This document shows, piece after piece, positions 37,301 to 43,767 of a stretch of 64,000 nt of DNA (position 1 is its first letter; every line of letters starts with the position of its first letter). A program made the translations under genes and the position numbers. Source of the DNA: an uncultured Roseovarius sp. (GTDB lineage: Bacteria > Pseudomonadota > Alphaproteobacteria > Rhodobacterales > Rhodobacteraceae); NCBI GenBank assembly GCA_951812895.1, contig OX638333.1:1354366-1418365 (forward strand), read 5' to 3'. The notes beneath the pieces are model-generated. The model did no database searches, was not told the DNA's origin, and was given only the letters and a program-made list of their open reading frames with translations.

Positions 37301-39278
37301 CGCGGGCCTTGCAATTGACGTTCCACTTCCCGCCTACGGGCGCGGCAATCTTCGGGTGACGGGCCGGTTCATACTGCCCCGGGGGATGGAACAATTCGGC
37401 GGTATTGGCAGCGGTACAATCTGGTCCAATCTGCTGGGCCTTGCAGGCTATGAATTGCTAGGATCACGTTTTGGCTTCGACAATGCCGATCCCGTTGCGC
37501 TGTCCGACGGTATGTCGTTCGAAGCCTTGCTTCACGCTAATGATGAGATCGAAAGTTACCTGACAGCTATCGCTCCGCCGATGCCAACGCTGCCCAGAGG
37601 CGGCTCTATTGACCTTGGGGAGCTGGAGGTTGAGGTCCTGCGCCCCAAGACCTTCAAGCTGACAGTGAAACTGTCAGATATGACCGGTCGCGACATTACC
37701 CTACTGCACAATGCCCGCGTCACGCTCGACGGCACGCCAATGGAAATAGAGGGAAACACCTTTACCACGCGCACGTCCTTTCGCGGCCGCAAGCAACGGC
37801 GCGAAATTGAAGTGGCCTACACCACCCCCGGCGGCGAAACCCGTAAAACCTATGAAATCACTGCCAGCCTGATCGACAACCCGCTGCACCCCAAAGACCC
37901 GGATACACAACAGCTAACGGTTCCGGTCTATGAACCCGGCAATCTCCTGCTCATTGGACAAAGCGAATTTGCGGAAACAGAGTTTTCCTCGAAGCACCCC
38001 GATGCCGATATGGGCACCGGCTTTCAATCCCAGCCGGTTATTGACGAATGGAACGATCAAGCAAACCGGTCCTTCGCCTATGAACTCACATATCCGGTAG
38101 CCGCTGGCGCCCGACTTCAGGTTACTGGCACCACCCGGATCGGTCGGCATTCCTTCAAAGGGTTCGTGACAGCCCAGGCCCCCTGGATCACCATCGGTTG
38201 GCCGGCACAGGTGGATATGGGCACGTTGTTATTTGAGCAGTTCCTTGATCTGATCCCAATGCCAAGCCTTGTTGGCATGGACATCGAAGAGGCCAAAGCT
38301 CAGTTTGGAAAAGATTTCGAATTTCAGGTCCACCGGGTGGAGGATGCCCCCTCAGATCAGGATATCGACAAAATTCACGTTCAGGCCCCCCTACCTAACT
38401 TGCCCGACAAACCCTCACTGGTGCCACGCGGCATCACCATCTCTCTTGCTGTCTACAAAAAACCCGAAGGCGGCAAAATTCTGGTGCCCCCGGTTACGAA
38501 CATGGATCTGCGCACGGCGCAAAGCCTTCTGGCCCGCACCCATCCTGACCTAAAGGCGCATGTCGTCCCCGGGCGCGGCACATTAGACGGCGAAGCCCCT
38601 GATCTGGTCCTCACACAAGACCCACCACCGGGCGCCGAAATTGATCCCCAGACCCAGCGCGTCACGCTGGTTATCACTACGTTGGTCACCGCCCGGGTCG
38701 AACCGGACGAGGAGGAAAAAGAAGAGCCACCTCCCAAAGAAGAACCTGAAGAACCAGCTGTCACCCAGCCCGAACCAGAAGATGACGAAGGACCAGGGGC
38801 CCTCGAAGTTCTGCGCGATCTTGTTTCAGGGCTTGATCGGCAATGGAAACAAGGTTCCGATGAGGATACGGTCCTTGTCGTCAACAACCCAACAGGCAAC
38901 TACCAGCGCGCTACCGTTTCCTTCGAAGTCACGTCATTCGGCCGAACCAACGATGTTCCATCATCAAAAGAGGAGCTTGCGGTAGTTATTTCCCTGCAAA
39001 AGCTTGAGACGATTGAAGCCGCACAACCGAAACCGAGAGCCGGCGAGGAAAGAGCTGAAGAATTTGCCGGAACCGATTTCCCAATACTGGCGAAAACTGA
39101 TAGCCCAGAGGACGGCACTGCCAGATTTTCCATCGGAAAATTTCAGTTCGAAATAGCCGCCAGGCAAACTAATTTTACCATTCTCAACGAAAACGGCGAA
39201 AGTGATCGGGGCTTTCCGACTTCTGGATTTCTCGTGGTAATATTGGGGAATTATATACCAAAGTCACATATCGATTGA
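31365..39278 (+). CDS. giant exported protein with two PASTA domains, 3' end replaced by mobile element
   Basis: About 2,637 residues. The start is one of three close candidates (GTG 31359, ATG 31365, ATG 31371) overlapping the upstream stop; no clear ribosome site, so re-initiation is likely. A signal peptide (LLVLITALFFWLWTVGLATAA) comes first. Residues about 30-1,550 are mostly helical and charged with no family I know. Beta-rich segments follow (about 1,700-2,290), then PASTA-like repeats at about 2,299-2,370 (MPSLVGMDIEEAKAQFG) and 2,374-2,445 (VPPVTNMDLRTAQSLLA), then an acidic EEKEEPPPKEEPEEP linker and a beta-rich tail. The last ten codons lie in the left terminal repeat of the mobile element, so the native C-terminus is lost. 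PASTA domains bind peptidoglycan-like ligands in known proteins. Confidence 0.75.
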   Translation: MLMACHLPSKRDPPALLVLITALFFWLWTVGLATAAEYDLFAPPPASEPANLEEVLRSAKVLQPNQTLADLPPPQRAAIEAIRAAHTQPSMATAVALLSHFPTFSDKDNAAFRLALAQDKTTLNVLLMADLAKYELIMKANKRIHKQEKSSGNAEGIVVSVRVGSTGLRFAQWQQWKEAGSPMDGDWVFVDPFKKDGEPGKTVSFSGMPIDDKYRDAKLLAADDDISNWTSATARAADPLANERINGKDAAAAFEAETAIELKRLPEDLRGIVKDGQTSVKSSDMMVEFLSPTQAHNIMKDEARRTAKGWETPIDLTTVHFLGAWVHADPEKYNGLFTEEQLHAWGILKGYVTENVEAPLAEGSSKTYKESATSGKLKDITGSDVFPKGVKDPFGWMATNYRQIFVTHAGDLDSLAKYTERMIDWWGSVNLSKDELRKLVGKDDLRREVVRQLAQDSPGIRAISPAEFDKLDKLAREIRNAKDADAKAAAIKGAGGKDKALALLKDLNQSMMVTGQRKHLSQLAETTTAILQEDSTSRTLQQRLDEPLQFADILAEAESRVSAGKDKDDPYVSFLISINAYANGYANLPADVAQFMAADIAHFVNNDFLKADGEGQISAEMRLQLLPVLERGAERARAVGTDTREDAEGLARFAALAKSDLGQQISKKLVDLGEPDMHGYLKKIQQGQITRRKYWLFPDEDGGWPRVMEVDQIWRPADIGNDVKRLMWLGEKLGWSDRDFAHRLAAYVNGPDYRVPSAPLPDGAEPPRSYTDTAVDAYLAFSRLGERASSTTHFVQIPDADGNMITRQFTGTNLGDQAANTLQILFEETLRGGEAATKIWGIKGDVESLTTFAGSLHSFTLGNPDQSNADRARALTTMVAEAYGLFPAMVEHFGTEKWQNELERHVGKKSAVLGKVGSTVGALLSNADSAFQTPEAQEALYGAILTDMAVAWQPHVATFMAVHAMYSAGTGLINDANATADLIMLIARNGDWKFTTDGKPPKLNSVHLGDLIILEDAAARKKQCLLRSQSSLARDGKARTTSVGIEEILRIIPSFQDTGVALCEKIEGGKCIPAKVPKSVKPRDAAFTLYKSSGLDANDPIIKPIKDSITAMVGWPYYIDGLRRIFFDDDTQWTAERLASHGIEPPTPEDASFVLRERVKVDVSASELSKRPRDKDNQWIHRGIFRSMNAGGKRMLGYMASEYWVRRQYLMECVLLDPWIAKAALQAEKEDLKDIDIGKVAVKLAGLDRRMRKLDEKVWPAFARSYQPYPMTLDGAPYPADQKLAIYADYLKTSADPRRELRDLIKWFEGPQTNDNIPKGPLSRAFDRQGATSALSTLQSSEEAGDKDAQNLKAAQIMLQQRVENMLSDITELVVKYEDGFDNVFKKVAATEKYVAAADGYKIAPVHVAIMGVGTFTPPNGKFGPVEDHLFPSGEWQTSGRFRLENDLLNSLHFDGLKPVIDGTVGAALREWDYGYQQVKADAQQGVADQIEPFQTTLVKEKQGKLLHIPPLYSDKTLRFEVMTGLPTSDLAADHPLFNRILRQAFQAHKASLVAAQPDRVEEAEFKAVVKEMKIDGPKGEIPKASVMGDLEAWASLFAYKAADLIAMTGDLFEITITESPADQNFVGTSLSRDFTATPYTGDQVPEITPDDLKKWINRVYWEVARNPEFNDPVQRITLDPDAAIAFPDTLLPPDATNPVIPPLMTCAAGITDRDYETRVAVLPGDDKHSLKLPLVTPGVFYMRAVAVGKRDVPLARKDLKFEVAPAELRGALKITGGTIDSSKGQRVEVHVGGLPWRKMIAKDPAPGPGPTKHPVLNLHSDGLFRAQLCGALSQIMLNTEVVPPTLVSANEAARNLETLGIFYPYPGAPSDDQIDSDTIGSDAMEPGVFGLKETIEIVMKAATAVAVTVRPVDAADKEITTDQSEIILARETHPGPGPVSLDLKEEDVLTATAELTIRGGGTVTGTSKPVTFSVKDHSAGLAIDVPLPAYGRGNLRVTGRFILPRGMEQFGGIGSGTIWSNLLGLAGYELLGSRFGFDNADPVALSDGMSFEALLHANDEIESYLTAIAPPMPTLPRGGSIDLGELEVEVLRPKTFKLTVKLSDMTGRDITLLHNARVTLDGTPMEIEGNTFTTRTSFRGRKQRREIEVAYTTPGGETRKTYEITASLIDNPLHPKDPDTQQLTVPVYEPGNLLLIGQSEFAETEFSSKHPDADMGTGFQSQPVIDEWNDQANRSFAYELTYPVAAGARLQVTGTTRIGRHSFKGFVTAQAPWITIGWPAQVDMGTLLFEQFLDLIPMPSLVGMDIEEAKAQFGKDFEFQVHRVEDAPSDQDIDKIHVQAPLPNLPDKPSLVPRGITISLAVYKKPEGGKILVPPVTNMDLRTAQSLLARTHPDLKAHVVPGRGTLDGEAPDLVLTQDPPPGAEIDPQTQRVTLVITTLVTARVEPDEEEKEEPPPKEEPEEPAVTQPEPEDDEGPGALEVLRDLVSGLDRQWKQGSDEDTVLVVNNPTGNYQRATVSFEVTSFGRTNDVPSSKEELAVVISLQKLETIEAAQPKPRAGEERAEEFAGTDFPILAKTDSPEDGTARFSIGKFQFEIAARQTNFTILNENGESDRGFPTSGFLVVILGNYIPKSHID
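39246..39268 (+). repeat. left terminal inverted repeat of the IS1595-type element
   Basis: Begins GGGAATTATATACCAAAG and continues to TCACA. It matches the reverse complement of 43768-43790 at 22 of 23 positions. It is read as the last codons of the giant protein gene. Confidence 0.85.
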
Positions 39279-39284
39279 CAGTGC

Positions 39285-39373
39285 ATTCATAGTGCGGAAT
39301 TGGTAGACGCAGCGGCCTTGTAAGCCGAAGTCCTAAGCGGGACGTGCCGGTTCGAATCCGGCTGCGGGTACGA
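39285..39373 (+). tRNA. aberrant class II tRNA-like sequence, anticodon TGT
   Basis: It has a Leu/Ser-type D arm (GCGGAATTGGTAGACGC), an anticodon stem-loop with loop CTTGTAA (anticodon TGT, threonine), a long variable arm (GTCC...GGGAC), and a perfect T arm (GCCGG TTCGAAT CCGGC). The acceptor stem is poor: ATTCATA against TGCGGGT gives only G-U and A-T/C-G pairs with one mismatch, and CGA stands where CCA would be. A class II body with a threonine anticodon is not a standard tRNA. It is either a degenerate tRNA-Leu or an unusual cargo tRNA. It begins 17 bp inside the left end of the mobile element. Confidence 0.5.
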
Positions 39374-39560
39374 TGATCATTGTTTACCGAAGGGAAAGGA
39401 AATGGCTAATGCTCGGGAGCATTTAAAAATGCTGAATGATGAATTAGAGCGCGTTCGGAGGCAAATAGCAGAGTTGAAAATCGAGGAAGCGTTGCTTGCG
39501 AAAATGCTTCGTCGTATGGGAGACGACAGCGCGAAGAAGAAGCCCACAAATCGTGCATTA

Positions 39561-40725
39561 TACCAAGCGCGAGAATTTCTGACTCTTTTAGGATTCCCAA
39601 TCTGTGTTTGATCTGATTCAGTCTGGCAAAGGAGATTTGTCATGGGATCAGCAGTTCCACTTCGATGTGATTATACAGCGGTTGAGTTGCGTCGGTTGGC
39701 GCGTCGGTGCCGCGGCAATAGACAGATACGGCGGTTGCTTGCGCTGGCAGCGGTTTATGATGGGATGAACCGTACCGAAGCAGCGCGGGTTGGTGGGATG
39801 GATCGGCAGACGTTGCGCGACTGGGTTCATCAGTTCAATACATACGGACCCGATGGTCTGACCAACGCCAAAGGGGCTGGTCGCCCTCGTTCGCTCAATG
39901 CCGAGCAAATGCTGATACTGGCTCAAATTGTCGAAACCGGGCCTAACCCACACACGGATGGCGTGGTTCGCTGGCGGTGTATTGACCTGGTTCGGGTCAT
40001 CGCCGAACGGTTTGGCGTTGAATGTTCTGAGCGATCCATGTCGGATTATCTGGCCGAACTGGGCTTCTCCAATATCTCCGGTCGTCCCCGGCACCCCAAG
40101 CAGGATGCCCGTGTGATTGAGGCTTTCAAAAAAACTTCACCGATACGCTCGCAGCACACGTAGCCGACCTGCCTGAAGGAACACCTGTCGAAATATGGTT
40201 TCAGGATGAGGCAAGGATTGGCCAAAAGAACGGTCAGGTGCGCATCTGGGCGAAACAAGGAACCCGGCCACGCCTGCCTGCCGATCAGCGCTATGACAAC
40301 ACCTATCTGTTCGGGGCTATCTGCCCGAAACGTGGAACGGGTGCAGCCCTCGTTCTTCCCAAAGCTAACACTGAGGCGATGCAATTGCATCTCGACGAGA
40401 TCAGCAAATATGTTGCTCACAAAGCTCACGCCGTTGTTCTGATGGATCGGGCCGGATGGCACAGCACCAGCAAGTTAATCCTGCCGAAGAACCTGACAAT
40501 CATCCTGCTGCCGTCAAAATCACCCGAACTCAACCCGGTTGAGAACATCTGGCAATATCTGCGTTCAAACTATCTCTCAAACCGCATCTTCAACGATTAC
40601 AACGCCATCGTCGAGGCAGCCTGCGACGCATGGAACGCGCCGATCGAAAAACCCAAGACAATCAAATCAATCGGAATGAGGGAATGGGCTCATCCTTGAT
40701 CGGTCAGTATTTCTCGCGCTTAGTA
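39561..40725 (+). mobile_element. IS630-family insertion sequence
   Basis: 1,165 bp bounded by inverted ends: left TACCAAGCGCGAGAATTT, and right, reverse complemented, TACTAAGCGCGAGAAATA, with CTGAC following in both. It is flanked by TTA on each side (TA is the usual IS630 target). It encodes one transposase split over two frames. The transposase DDE residues all look intact, so the copy may still be active. Confidence 0.85.
39642..40699 (+). CDS. IS630 transposase made by -1 ribosomal frameshift
   Basis: The first frame (39642-40163) holds the helix-turn-helix region (RTEAARVGGMDRQTLRDWV). The second frame, entered by a -1 shift at the run of seven As at 40128-40134, continues NFTDTLAAHVADLPEG and holds the catalytic triad: D in WFQDEARIG, D in VLMDRAGWH and E in SPELNPVENIWQYL. 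The joint product has about 350 residues, the normal IS630 size. Slippery A runs at this place are typical of IS630 elements, so the split is probably programmed rather than a mutation. Confidence 0.85.
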
Positions 40726-40979
40726 TTAGGCGTCAAATCGGCTGTCCTGAATTTTGCGTTCGAAGCCAGTGGAGATGGCGTTACGACCGAAGAAATGCGC
40801 GATGCGGTTGAGCGGGCGATCCCCGAAGTCGCAAAAGACACCGTGCGGTCAGTGCTCTCGCGATTGAAGAGCGACGGTGCTTTGGCTTTTGTAAGAGGGC
40901 GGTATTACGTGAAAGAGTTTGCGCCGCAGGAAGAAGACCGCCCTAATGTAACTCCCCTGCGTTCTGGTTAGTAACGGTC

Positions 40980-41008
40980 GGAGAGGCCGGGATTTTCCCG
41001 GCCTCTCC
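40980..41008. terminator. 13-bp perfect hairpin without T-tract, fused to tRNA fragment
   Basis: GGAGAGGCCGGGA pairs with TCCCGGCCTCTCC around a three-base loop. It follows the winged-helix gene stop by 8 bp, where a terminator is expected, yet neither strand has a T-run after it. Its right arm runs directly into the tRNA-like fragment, so it may instead be part of a structured RNA. Confidence 0.5.
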
Positions 41009-41077
41009 CAAGCGGTTAGTCTGGCATCGGACTCCAAATCTGACATGCCGAGGGTTCGATTCCCTTCGTCCGCTCCC
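41009..41077 (+). pseudogene. tRNA-like fragment lacking 5' acceptor strand, anticodon CCA
   Basis: The anticodon stem TCGGA/TCTGA has loop CTCCAAA (anticodon CCA at 41034-41036, tryptophan). The T arm is GAGGG TTCGATT CCCTT. The 3' acceptor strand is CGTCCGC, whose partner GCGGACG is absent upstream; the hairpin occupies its place. Hence a 3' tRNA remnant or an unusual tRNA-like RNA. It is inside the IS1595-type element. Confidence 0.55.
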
Positions 41078-41156
41078 TTTGGAAACGCAGATGCCTAAGC
41101 GGGACAGATCATTGCTTCCAACAAGCATGATGGCCTTGGAGACCCCTAAACGCACG

Positions 41157-41318
41157 TCAATTCGGTTTTCTTGCGTCATCCCGAATCAACTTGACAGGCT
41201 TGAGAACAGAATCTGCGAGTTCGTCAGGCGTTGCATCGATTCTTACGTCTTCAAGCATTTCCTTCTTACCAGGTTGATAAGTATTTGGTCGCAGTCGGAT
41301 TTCCGGTTTATCGGTCAT
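41157..41318 (-). CDS. 53-residue protein at end of IS1595 cargo operon
   Basis: An ORF from ATG at 41318 to TGA at 41157, whose start overlaps the methyltransferase stop by ATGA. The protein is soluble and charged (starts MTDKPEIRLRPNTYQPG, ends VKLIRDDARKPN). No family recognised. The chain of two ATGA overlaps (transposase-methyltransferase-this ORF) argues that it is translated and belongs to the cargo. Confidence 0.6.
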   Translation of the reverse strand: MTDKPEIRLRPNTYQPGKKEMLEDVRIDATPDELADSVLKPVKLIRDDARKPN

Positions 41319-42733
41319 TGCGTTGCTCTCCATTCGGCCATGGTGCGTCCACCCTTGCTTCGATTGCAGCCAGAGCAGAGCAGTTGCAGGTTATCGGGAT
41401 GGTCCGTGCCGCCTTTTACACGCGGAAGAATGTGATCAACTTCCATGACGCGGAACGGGAAGTGTGTTTTGCATCCGACGCAGACCCCTTCCTGTTCCCC
41501 GTAGAGCCTATGCCGATGGGTCCGGTAGTTGGGAAGTTCGCCAAGATCGGTGCGTTTCGGCGGCTCCGTCAAAGCCGTTGCACCGCCCCACAGACCGCGT
41601 TCCTCAGCAATTCGCTCATCCACCAGTTTGATGGCAAGCGGGGAGAGGTCAATCCCCGCCCATTGGCGCTGCAACCGGTCGGCGGCAACCAGCGTAGTTG
41701 CGCAACCGCAGAATGGATCGAGCACCAGATCGCCTTCGTCTGAACTGGCCTTGATGATCCGTTGCAGCAAAGCCAGCGGCTTCTGTGTGGGATAGCCCGT
41801 GCGTTCGCGGGCTTGAGAATTGACCGGCGGGATATCGACCCAAACATCGGGAGGCACCTGACCGGGGTTTGCTTCGAGATATCGCTTCAGGCGGGGCGTA
41901 CCCTTTGATGTAAACAGGATCAGCCCCGCCTCGTGAAGCAAGTCCAGCCGCTTCAGAATACCGTCTTCCTTCAGATACCCGTGGATGAGACTACCATCAA
42001 TCCAGCGGGCGTAATCACCGGTGCGCGGTACACTCCAGTGCCGCCCGATATCGGTTGGGTTCCAGCCCTGCCACGCGGTTCCGGCCTCGCCGTCGCTGAC
42101 GCCAGGACCGGTGAGGTCGTCGCTGCTATATGCTCCTCTTTCGTCACTGTGGCGGTACTTTGAAGCGACATTCTGATCGCTGAGCGGTATCCGCACGGCG
42201 TTTCGGTGAATGTCCTGCCCGTAAAACAGAAGATGGTCCGCCGTTCGCCCGAAACGCCCACCATCGTTGTGATTGCCAATCCGTTTCCAGATCAGGTGAT
42301 TACGAAACGCACTTTTGCTGAATAGCCCATCCATAAGCACACGCAGCCAATGCGCAGCAGTATCGTCACAATGCAGATAAACGCTGCCAGTGGGCTTCAA
42401 CACCCGCCGCATTTCCAGAAGCCGCACGGCCATGAAGATCAGGTAGGATTGCATCGATTTGCCTTGGGCCTGACGCGCCGCCTCAATGACAGCGTAGGCT
42501 GCCGGGTTGCGGTCAGCCATCTCGCCGTGTTCGTACACATCAACGTCATCCAGTGTCCATGTATCCTTGAACGCAGCGCCGGCCGCTTTTGAGCCTATCG
42601 GGGCCTCATAGGTACGGTTGGAGTTGAACGGCGGATCAAGGTAGATCAGGTCCACGCAGGCGTCGTTCATGCCGCGCAGGACGGCCAGATTGTCGCCGGT
42701 CCAGATTGTGCCGCTGGCGAAGTTCGCAGTCAT
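41315..42733 (-). CDS. DNA methyltransferase fused to HNH endonuclease domain
   Basis: 472 residues. Residues 1 to about 390 are a beta-class amino-methyltransferase: motif IV LDPPF at 32-36 comes before motif I (VLDPFCGCATTLVAAD), with YPTQKPLALLQ between. Residues about 418-460 are an HNH nuclease domain with zinc cysteines (CVGC...CSGC) around VDHILPRVKGGTDHPDNLQ. The two activities in one chain suggest a methylation-linked nuclease rather than a classical orphan methylase. The target site is unknown. Start and stop both overlap neighbours by 4 bp, so it is cargo of the IS1595-type element. Confidence 0.88.
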   Translation of the reverse strand: MTANFASGTIWTGDNLAVLRGMNDACVDLIYLDPPFNSNRTYEAPIGSKAAGAAFKDTWTLDDVDVYEHGEMADRNPAAYAVIEAARQAQGKSMQSYLIFMAVRLLEMRRVLKPTGSVYLHCDDTAAHWLRVLMDGLFSKSAFRNHLIWKRIGNHNDGGRFGRTADHLLFYGQDIHRNAVRIPLSDQNVASKYRHSDERGAYSSDDLTGPGVSDGEAGTAWQGWNPTDIGRHWSVPRTGDYARWIDGSLIHGYLKEDGILKRLDLLHEAGLILFTSKGTPRLKRYLEANPGQVPPDVWVDIPPVNSQARERTGYPTQKPLALLQRIIKASSDEGDLVLDPFCGCATTLVAADRLQRQWAGIDLSPLAIKLVDERIAEERGLWGGATALTEPPKRTDLGELPNYRTHRHRLYGEQEGVCVGCKTHFPFRVMEVDHILPRVKGGTDHPDNLQLLCSGCNRSKGGRTMAEWRATQ

Positions 42734-43707
42734 GTCGCTGGTTTCGCGCCGCTGGCTAATCCTGTATGCGCAATTAAGTCGCTATACCGAAGACGCTTGC
42801 CAACCATACCCGCAGCCATTCGGCCCATCTGGTCAGCGGTATCTTTGGACCGGATGTTGTGACGCCCGGAGAATTCAATCACATAGCGGTCAAGGTGCTT
42901 TGGTGACATCTTGTGGTACACACCATCATGACCACGTTTCAGACCGGACCAGAAACTTTCCATGCCGTTGGTGTGCGCCATGTCGCGGACATATTCGCCC
43001 ACCGAATGCTTGACCGCCTCGTGCGGTCTGTCGATCCCTTTGTAGGCGCTGGCTTCGTCCGTGTAGACTTGTGCCCCTTCGGCGGTGTGATCGGTGACAA
43101 AGCCTTGAAGCGTTTCTGCGTCCGTCTTATGGACAACCTTGGCGACAACATGGTTAGTCTCGCGGTCTTTTGTTCCGGCCACAGCAGTTTTCCCTACAGC
43201 GCCACGACCCGCTTTTAGCTTCTTCTTGTTGTGCTTGTTCTTTTCCTTGCCGCCTATGTAGGTTTCATCGGCCTCAACAGGGCCGTTGAACAAAGGCTTT
43301 CCCGCCCTGTGCGCTTCTCTAAGGCGATGGGCCAAGTGCCAAGCGCTTTTCTGGGTGATCTCAAGGTCGCGATGCAGCTTCATGCTGGACACACCCTTGA
43401 GATTGGTTGTCACAAGGTAGATGGCGATTGCCCAAGTCTGATAGCCAAGTTTCGTCCCTTGCATCACATTGCCCGTTTTGAGGCTGAACATCGGGCGGTC
43501 AGGGCAATCACGGCAGCGATGGGTCATCGTCTTGTGCTTGATGTTTGATTGCACTTCAAAAGACCCGCAATGGGGACAATAGGGGCCGTCCGGCCATATT
43601 TTGCCCGCAAACCACTTTTTGGCAGCTGCGTCATCTGGGAACATGCGAAGAAGTTGGATCAGGCTTATGCCTTCACGATCTGACTTGCCGGGTGCCTTAT
43701 GCGCCAT
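42730..43707 (-). CDS. IS1595-family transposase
   Basis: 325 residues. The N-terminal zinc ribbon (CPHCGS...HRCRDC) is followed by the ISXO2-like catalytic domain with D in EADETYIGGK, D in VYTDEASAYKG, and the final HTNGMESFWSGLKRG, where N/E stand in the third catalytic position. GGAGGGCAAGAT lies before the ATG. First gene of the three-gene minus-strand operon of the element, coupled to the methyltransferase by ATGA. It appears intact. Confidence 0.92.
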   Translation of the reverse strand: MAHKAPGKSDREGISLIQLLRMFPDDAAAKKWFAGKIWPDGPYCPHCGSFEVQSNIKHKTMTHRCRDCPDRPMFSLKTGNVMQGTKLGYQTWAIAIYLVTTNLKGVSSMKLHRDLEITQKSAWHLAHRLREAHRAGKPLFNGPVEADETYIGGKEKNKHNKKKLKAGRGAVGKTAVAGTKDRETNHVVAKVVHKTDAETLQGFVTDHTAEGAQVYTDEASAYKGIDRPHEAVKHSVGEYVRDMAHTNGMESFWSGLKRGHDGVYHKMSPKHLDRYVIEFSGRHNIRSKDTADQMGRMAAGMVGKRLRYSDLIAHTGLASGAKPAT

Positions 43708-43730
43708 ATCTTGCCCTCCGTTGTGACTTT

Positions 43731-43759
43731 AATATAAACCACCTTCGCAGTCAGGGCAA
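43731..43759 (-). promoter_or_regulatory. putative sigma70-type promoter of transposase operon
   Basis: On the minus strand: -35 TTGCCC, a 17-bp spacer and -10 TATATT, 23 bp upstream of the transposase start. A 14-bp direct repeat (TGTGACTTTA then A/G TATA, at 43722-43735 and 43768-43781) brackets it. The inner copy overlaps the -10 box and the outer copy lies in the terminal repeat, so transposase bound to its end could repress its own promoter. Confidence 0.5.
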
Positions 43760-43767
43760 GCTTAAAA

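Larger units (their letters stand above)
39402..40971 (+). pseudogene. coiled-coil plus winged-helix gene split by IS630
   Basis: The N-terminal part (39402-39560, 53 codons) is a coiled coil (LKMLNDELERVRRQIAELK) with a lysine-rich end. The C-terminal part (40729-40971, 80 residues plus stop) is a small winged helix (VAKDTVRSVLSRLKSDGALAF, then RGRYYVKEF). Removing 39561-40725 and one copy of the TTA duplication joins them in one frame as ...PTNRALGVKSAVL..., giving about 133 residues. It lies 28 bp after the tRNA-like sequence inside the IS1595-type element. Possibly a DNA-binding cargo protein; no function known. Confidence 0.75.

Noticed and set aside
40943..41179. Minus-strand frame of 78 codons overlapping the 53-residue ORF
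   Set aside because: Most of it is the translation of the hairpin and tRNA-like fragment; no ribosome site, and it overlaps the better supported coupled ORF.
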